64,000 bases of DNA from Epilithonimonas lactis (GTDB taxonomy: Bacteria; Bacteroidota; Bacteroidia; Flavobacteriales; Weeksellaceae). A program made the translations under genes and the position numbers. Below, one piece after another: positions 59,488-64,000 of the stretch. How positions within the stretch are numbered: position 1 is the first letter of the stretch; each line of letters starts with the position of its first letter. Under the pieces are notes generated by a model. It saw only the letters and a program-made list of their open reading frames with translations, had not been told where the DNA came from and ran no database searches. The stretch lies in assembly GCF_900110605.1 (NCBI RefSeq), contig NZ_FOFI01000002.1, positions 806,001 to 870,000 on the forward strand, read 5' to 3'.

Positions 59488-61632
59488 ATGGCAATTTTAG
59501 GCGAAATTAGAAAAAGATCATGGCTTCTGTTAGGCGTAATAGCTTTGGGATTGTTTGCATTTCTTTTCAACGCAGATACCTTTGACAAATTATTTTCAAA
59601 GAATCCAAATGTTTTTGGACAGGTCAATGGCGAAGATATCACAAGAGACGAGTACAATGACCAGTTGTTCATCATGCAGCAACAGGCTCAGCAGCAAGGC
59701 CAGCCGACAAAAGGTTTGGAAGAGCAGGCTTGGCAGATCCTTGTGCAGTCAAAACTGATCAAACAACAATTTGAAAAAACAGGATTGACGCTTTCAGATG
59801 ATACTTTTTGGAGTCAAATTCAGTATGATCCTATTTTCGCTCAGAATCAACAATATTTTGATGAAAAAGGAAATTTCAAAGTTCAACAACTTAAAACGGA
59901 TATAGAAAAATCTCAAGCTGCACAGCCAGAGGCTTACTCATTTTGGTTGAAAAACAAAAAGGCTATCGAATACAGAATGATGGCTAGAATGCTTTTCGGA
60001 AATGTGACTTCGGGAATCACAACCAGCAAAAAAGAAGCTGAGTTGATGGTGAAGTTCCGTGATGAGATGGCAAATATTGATTTCGTGAAAGTTGATTACC
60101 TAGAATTCTCTAAGAAGAACAACGTAAAAGTAACGACTCAGGATCTTGCAGATTACATCAAACTACATCCAACAAGATTCAAAGCTACGGCTAGCAGAAA
60201 TATTGCTTATGCTTATTTCCCAGCAGCACCAAGTGCTCAGGATGATGCTGCAACTCTTAATGAGATCAACAAACTTTTCCTTAAAGGAACAGATGCTTCC
60301 AACGGTGCAGAAAACTTCCAGAATACGACGAATGATTCTATGTTTGTAGAGCTTAATTCTGATGTGCCTTTCATTCCTCAATACGTGAGCCCAACTCAAT
60401 TGCCAACTGAGTTGAAAGATAAAATTGCAACGGCTGCGATTGGACAAACTTTTGGACCTTACAAAGAGCAAACGCTTTACGTTGTTTCAAAATTATTGGA
60501 TAAAAAAGCGTCAGACTCTACATTATCAAAACATATCTTGATTTCTTACAAAGGTGCAGAGAGATCGACAGCTACTAGAACGAAAGAAGCAGCTAAGAAA
60601 ACAGCAGATAGTTTGATGGCAGTGATCAAAGCTGACCCAGCGAAATTTGCCGAAGGACTTAAATTGTCTGATGAGCCAAATGCAGTAGAAAGAAACGGAA
60701 GCGTGGGTTGGACAACTCCAGAAAGCCAGTTTGCTCCAGGATATCTAAGTTTCTTGGCAAACAATGCTAAAGGTTCTACAGGATTGCAAGAAACCGCTTT
60801 CGGATACCACATTATCAATGTTGAAGACAAGAAAAGTGGGGCAATGACCTATAAGATTGCTCACTTGGCTAAAAATATCAAAGCGTCTGACAAAACTGAA
60901 AATCAAGTTCTGACTCAAGCAACAAGATTCATTCAGCAAACGCAAGGCAAAAGCTTTAACCAATTCAAAAACTTAGCAGAGAAAAACAAATACAGATTTG
61001 ATAATCCTAAAGCTGTAGGAAGATTCCAAGGAACGCTTCCAGGTATTGGATCGGACAAAGATGCTGAGGTGATTGCTTGGGCTTTTGATAAGAAGAGAGA
61101 AATCGGAGACACAGATATCTTCACTGTAGAAGGAACTGGCGACAGAATCGTAGCTTACGTGGTTGGAAAACAGGATGAAGGTCTTGCAGATCCAGAAACG
61201 GTAAGAGATCAAATCGAACCGATTGTAAAAAATAAAGTTCTTGCTAAGAAGATCCTTGAGAAGATCAACGCTGGAAAATATGCTTCTCTAGACCAAGCTG
61301 CAAAAGCATTGGGAACAACCAAAGCTAGTGCTACGATCAATGTCTTCAATCCTTCTGTAAATGGAGCGATGGAGCCAAAAGTTGCTGGAGCAGCGTTCGG
61401 AGTTGCGGCAAACAAATTATCTCAGCCGATCGAAGGGATGACTGGTGTTTATTTGGTGGTTAAAAAATCTGTGACAACCAACAAGTTGCCAGGAGATATC
61501 AAGCAGATCACAGAATCTATCACGCAGCAGAATTCTCAGCAATTCACTGGTGCACTCTTGAAGAGTCTTCAGGATAATGCGAAGATCGAAGATTACAGAA
61601 TTGACGTTTGGGACAGGAATCCTCAACAATAA
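59488..61632 (+). CDS. ppiD: Peptidyl-prolyl isomerase / periplasmic chaperone PpiD-like
   Basis: 714 residues. One N-terminal membrane helix (about 11-28, SWLLLGVIALGLFAFLF), a SurA/PpiD-type chaperone part opening FGQVNGEDITRDEYNDQL, and two parvulin-like domains, one around 345-460 with KHILISYKGAERS and GSVGWTTPESQFAPGY, the other less clear. Anchored in the inner membrane and facing the periplasm, it helps newly exported outer-membrane proteins to fold. Monocistronic, with a terminator hairpin. Confidence 0.92.
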   Translation: MAILGEIRKRSWLLLGVIALGLFAFLFNADTFDKLFSKNPNVFGQVNGEDITRDEYNDQLFIMQQQAQQQGQPTKGLEEQAWQILVQSKLIKQQFEKTGLTLSDDTFWSQIQYDPIFAQNQQYFDEKGNFKVQQLKTDIEKSQAAQPEAYSFWLKNKKAIEYRMMARMLFGNVTSGITTSKKEAELMVKFRDEMANIDFVKVDYLEFSKKNNVKVTTQDLADYIKLHPTRFKATASRNIAYAYFPAAPSAQDDAATLNEINKLFLKGTDASNGAENFQNTTNDSMFVELNSDVPFIPQYVSPTQLPTELKDKIATAAIGQTFGPYKEQTLYVVSKLLDKKASDSTLSKHILISYKGAERSTATRTKEAAKKTADSLMAVIKADPAKFAEGLKLSDEPNAVERNGSVGWTTPESQFAPGYLSFLANNAKGSTGLQETAFGYHIINVEDKKSGAMTYKIAHLAKNIKASDKTENQVLTQATRFIQQTQGKSFNQFKNLAEKNKYRFDNPKAVGRFQGTLPGIGSDKDAEVIAWAFDKKREIGDTDIFTVEGTGDRIVAYVVGKQDEGLADPETVRDQIEPIVKNKVLAKKILEKINAGKYASLDQAAKALGTTKASATINVFNPSVNGAMEPKVAGAAFGVAANKLSQPIEGMTGVYLVVKKSVTTNKLPGDIKQITESITQQNSQQFTGALLKSLQDNAKIEDYRIDVWDRNPQQ

Positions 61633-61650
61633 TTTCAAAATATATTACAA

Positions 61651-61690
61651 CAAGCAAAAGCGGCATAATTGTCGCTTTTGTTGTTTTTTA
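61651..61690 (+). terminator. Terminator of the ppiD-like gene
   Basis: CAAAAGCG/CGCTTTTG stem with a 10-base loop, then TTGTTTTTT. Confidence 0.85.
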
Positions 61691-61719
61691 TTTATATCCA
61701 TTATAAAATCAATATTCAT

Positions 61720-61727
61720 TATATTTG
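61720..61727 (+). promoter_or_regulatory. Candidate -7 element TATATTTG of the mlaD-like gene
   Basis: Exact TAnnTTTG match, 22 bases before the GTG start. Confidence 0.5.
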
Positions 61728-61749
61728 CTAATTAGTAAAATCTACAAAC

Positions 61750-62703
61750 GTGAAGTTAAGTAAAGAATTAAAAACAGGGCTCATCGCCATTTTTGCCATT
61801 ATAGGTTTCGTTGTATTGTATCAATTTATGAAAGGGAAAAACCTTTTCACGACAGACAATGTCTTCTACGCAAAATATGATAACGTTGAAGGGCTTTCTG
61901 TTTCCAATCCAGTTTCTATCAATGGATTGAAGGTCGGTCAGGTCGATGAGATCAAACCTTTGACCACCAAAGACGGCAAATTACATTTCGTGGTAAAACT
62001 TACAATCGATGATACATTCGAGTTTTCAAGGAATTCAACCGTGGAGATCTTTGAACCAGGATTGATGTCCGGAAAAGAGTTGAAGATTAATCTTTTCTAT
62101 GGTGGAAATACTGCCAAAGATGGTGATACTTTGAAAGGAAATTATCAATTGTCAATGCTTAACTCTTTATCTTCTCAGGTAAAACCAGTGAAAGATCAAT
62201 TGTCAAACGTTCTATTGAAGTTGGATTCAACGCTTGCAAGTACAAACAAGATCGTTGATGAGCAGAACAGAAGAGAGATCAAATTGTTGCTTTCAAATCT
62301 TAATAGAACCATCGAATCTTTTAAAGGTGCGTCAGATAGAACGAACTCTATTCTCGCAAACAACGAAAAAGGTTTGCATGAGGTAGTTGCCAATGCGAAT
62401 GCAGCAATGTTGACGGCCAACAAAACTTTGGACAAATATGGCTCTGTTGCAGAACGTGTGGACATTGATAAATTGAATGGAACGATCGATCAGTTCAACC
62501 AAACGGCTGGCAAACTGAATAACGTTATTTCCGGCATACAAAACGGCGAAGGTTCGCTTGGTAAATTGGCGAAAGATGAAGAGCTTTACAACAATCTTAC
62601 GAAGACCTCCAAGAACCTGAATGAGTTGGTGGAAGACTTCAAAGTTAATCCTAAGAGATATGTCAACTTCTCTGTTTTTGGTAAAAACGCAGACAAAAAA
62701 TAA
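61750..62703 (+). CDS. MlaD/MCE domain lipid-transport protein
   Basis: 317 residues starting at GTG. One N-terminal membrane helix (about 10-26) and then an MCE domain with YDNVEGLSVSNPVSINGLKVGQV and GLMSGKELKINLFYG. The remainder is helical (about 135-300) and ends KYVNFSVFGKNADKK-like, typical of Bacteroidota MCE proteins. MCE proteins form hexameric rings that carry phospholipids between the two membranes; the ABC components are not in the window. Followed after 3 bases by the Fe-S gene. Confidence 0.93.
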   Translation: MKLSKELKTGLIAIFAIIGFVVLYQFMKGKNLFTTDNVFYAKYDNVEGLSVSNPVSINGLKVGQVDEIKPLTTKDGKLHFVVKLTIDDTFEFSRNSTVEIFEPGLMSGKELKINLFYGGNTAKDGDTLKGNYQLSMLNSLSSQVKPVKDQLSNVLLKLDSTLASTNKIVDEQNRREIKLLLSNLNRTIESFKGASDRTNSILANNEKGLHEVVANANAAMLTANKTLDKYGSVAERVDIDKLNGTIDQFNQTAGKLNNVISGIQNGEGSLGKLAKDEELYNNLTKTSKNLNELVEDFKVNPKRYVNFSVFGKNADKK

Positions 62704-62706
62704 GCT

Positions 62707-64000
62707 ATGCAATATATTGATAATGCTATTTTCCTGATTCTTTTAATTGCTGGTTTCGGACTGTTCTTTAAAAGTCTGAAAGAGATCTATCGCAATATCA
62801 AATTAGGAAGAGAAATCAACAGAACCGATAGAAGAGCAGAACGATGGGCGATCATGTCCAGAGTCGCGCTTGGACAAAGTAAGATGGTGAAACGCCCGAT
62901 TGCAGGGATTTTACACATTTTTGTCTATGTTGGATTTGTGATTATCAATATCGAAGTATTAGAGATCATCATTGATGGTATTTTCGGAACGCATCGGTTT
63001 TTACAAGGTATTTTAGGTGATTCATTCTATGGTTTTTTCACATCCACTTTGGAAGTTTTAGCATTGTTGGTAGTGATTGCAGTCGTGGTATTTTTCATTA
63101 GAAGAAATTTCTACGGCGTGAAAAGACTGACGATGAAAGAGCTTTTTGGTTGGCCAAAGAATGATGCGAATTGGATTTTGATCATCGAGTTTGCTTTGAT
63201 GGTTGCTTTCTTCACGATGAATGGTGCAGATTATTATGCTGATACCAATCGCTTCGGAGGCAATTTTCCTATTTCGAAATACATATTTCCATTCTTTCAG
63301 AATTTTAGTGTAGAAACTCTTCATATCATTGAGAAATCCGCTTGGTGGTTTCACTTTGTCGGGATTTTGTTCTTCATGAATTATCTCTATTATTCAAAAC
63401 ACCTTCATATCATTTTGGCTTTCCCGAATACTTGGTTTGCCAATCTTGAGAAAAAGGGAAAATTCAATAATCTCGATTCTGTTACCAAGGAAATCAGATT
63501 AATGATGGATCCAAATGCAGATCCATACGCTGCTCCGGCAGAAGGCGCAACAGAAGTTCCGTCAAAATTTGGAGCTGAGGATATTTTCGACCTCGATCAA
63601 CATCAATTGATGAGTGCCTATTCTTGTACAGAATGTGGTCGTTGTACTTCCGTTTGTCCGGCCAATATCACAGGGAAGAAATTATCACCAAGGTTGATCA
63701 TGATGAAAACCAGAGATCGCCTGGAGGAAGTCGGAAAGAACATCAACAAAAACGGTGGAAAATTCGTTGAAGACGGAAAAAAACTGGTCAATGATTATAT
63801 TACCAAAGAAGAACTTTGGGCTTGTACCACTTGTAATGCTTGCGTAGAAGCTTGTCCGGTACTTATCGATCCATTATCCATTATTTTCGAAATGAGAAGA
63901 TTCCTGGTGATGGAACAATCTGCCGCGCCACAAGAATTAAACCTAATGATGACAAACGTGGAAAATAATGCCGCCCCTTGGCAATACAATCAGGCCGATC
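62707..64000 (+). CDS. Membrane-bound (4Fe-4S) oxidoreductase, HdrD/GlpC-like, truncated by the window end
   Basis: 431 codons are visible before the right edge and the frame is open. The N-terminal half has about five membrane helices (a NarI-like haem- or quinone-side part, with FFLFFK-type segments and histidine pairs near SKHLHIILAFP). The second half carries two [4Fe-4S] motifs, CTECGRCTSVCP (from C307) and CTTCNACVEACP (from C373), as in heterodisulfide reductase D and GlpC. The CCG domains that should follow are outside the window. It may pass electrons between quinol and a soluble partner. Start 3 bases after the mlaD-like stop. Confidence 0.88.
   Translation, partial: MQYIDNAIFLILLIAGFGLFFKSLKEIYRNIKLGREINRTDRRAERWAIMSRVALGQSKMVKRPIAGILHIFVYVGFVIINIEVLEIIIDGIFGTHRFLQGILGDSFYGFFTSTLEVLALLVVIAVVVFFIRRNFYGVKRLTMKELFGWPKNDANWILIIEFALMVAFFTMNGADYYADTNRFGGNFPISKYIFPFFQNFSVETLHIIEKSAWWFHFVGILFFMNYLYYSKHLHIILAFPNTWFANLEKKGKFNNLDSVTKEIRLMMDPNADPYAAPAEGATEVPSKFGAEDIFDLDQHQLMSAYSCTECGRCTSVCPANITGKKLSPRLIMMKTRDRLEEVGKNINKNGGKFVEDGKKLVNDYITKEELWACTTCNACVEACPVLIDPLSIIFEMRRFLVMEQSAAPQELNLMMTNVENNAAPWQYNQAD

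Overview
The window is AT-rich chromosomal DNA from a Bacteroidota, most likely a flavobacterium of the Chryseobacterium/Epilithonimonas group (inference, no database search). The reasons are protein families typical of that group (GLPGLI protein, S46 dipeptidyl-peptidase, FeoB-associated Cys-rich protein, OmpA with TSP3 repeats, S46/DUF885 peptidases), weak Shine-Dalgarno sequences, and many promoters with the Bacteroidota -7 element TAnnTTTG. About 65 protein genes are called, plus three tRNA-Val genes. There is no prophage, transposase, CRISPR array or rRNA.

Layout. 1-5.8 kb (minus strand): the start of a VanZ-like gene at the edge, a tRNA-Val cluster whose promoter lies inside the end of folC, then an unusual TonB-like / ExbB / TonB-like group with no recognisable ExbD. 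6-13 kb: a DUF885 lipoprotein peptidase, HPP and DUF1572 proteins, an endonuclease III without any cysteine, Bcp, two GNAT paralogues and a Ca2+/H+ antiporter. 13-27.7 kb: S46 peptidase, META lipoprotein, OsmC, HflX, a CPA1 antiporter, CAT-like and AlkD-like enzymes, a lipoprotein plus two large secreted or anchored proteins, a truncated haemoglobin, a YkgJ protein, and two small secreted-protein units that arose by duplication of a whole transcription unit.

27.7-32.4 kb is the haem pathway hemA-hemC-hemD-hemE (minus). The hemD-hemE gap is packed with repeats. 32.7-38.4 kb is the complete elongasome operon mreB-mreC-mreD-mrdA-rodA. 38.5-50.6 kb holds an M48 peptidase, an alpha-amylase family enzyme, an ABC-F protein, smpB, a major OmpA porin-like protein, a YebC regulator, rpmA/rplU, a GH3 acyl-adenylase-like protein, an MFS transporter and a YdcF protein. 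50.7-57.5 kb (minus): glmM, the ferrous-iron operon feoA-feoB-small Cys protein-outer-membrane barrel, a GLPGLI protein and a DUF2520 protein. 57.6-64 kb (plus): an ECF sigma operon, PpiD, an MCE/MlaD protein and a truncated membrane Fe-S oxidoreductase.

The strongest candidates for something undescribed are several families of small non-coding intergenic repeats. The best is an 86-109 bp foldback element present four times, with two types of terminal stem that covary. There is also a 150 bp MITE-like element with a 3 bp target duplication, GGGCTnnAGCCC clusters, and perfect or long hairpins. The next candidate is the ExbB cluster, with a substituted pore residue and two paired-cysteine TonB-like partners.
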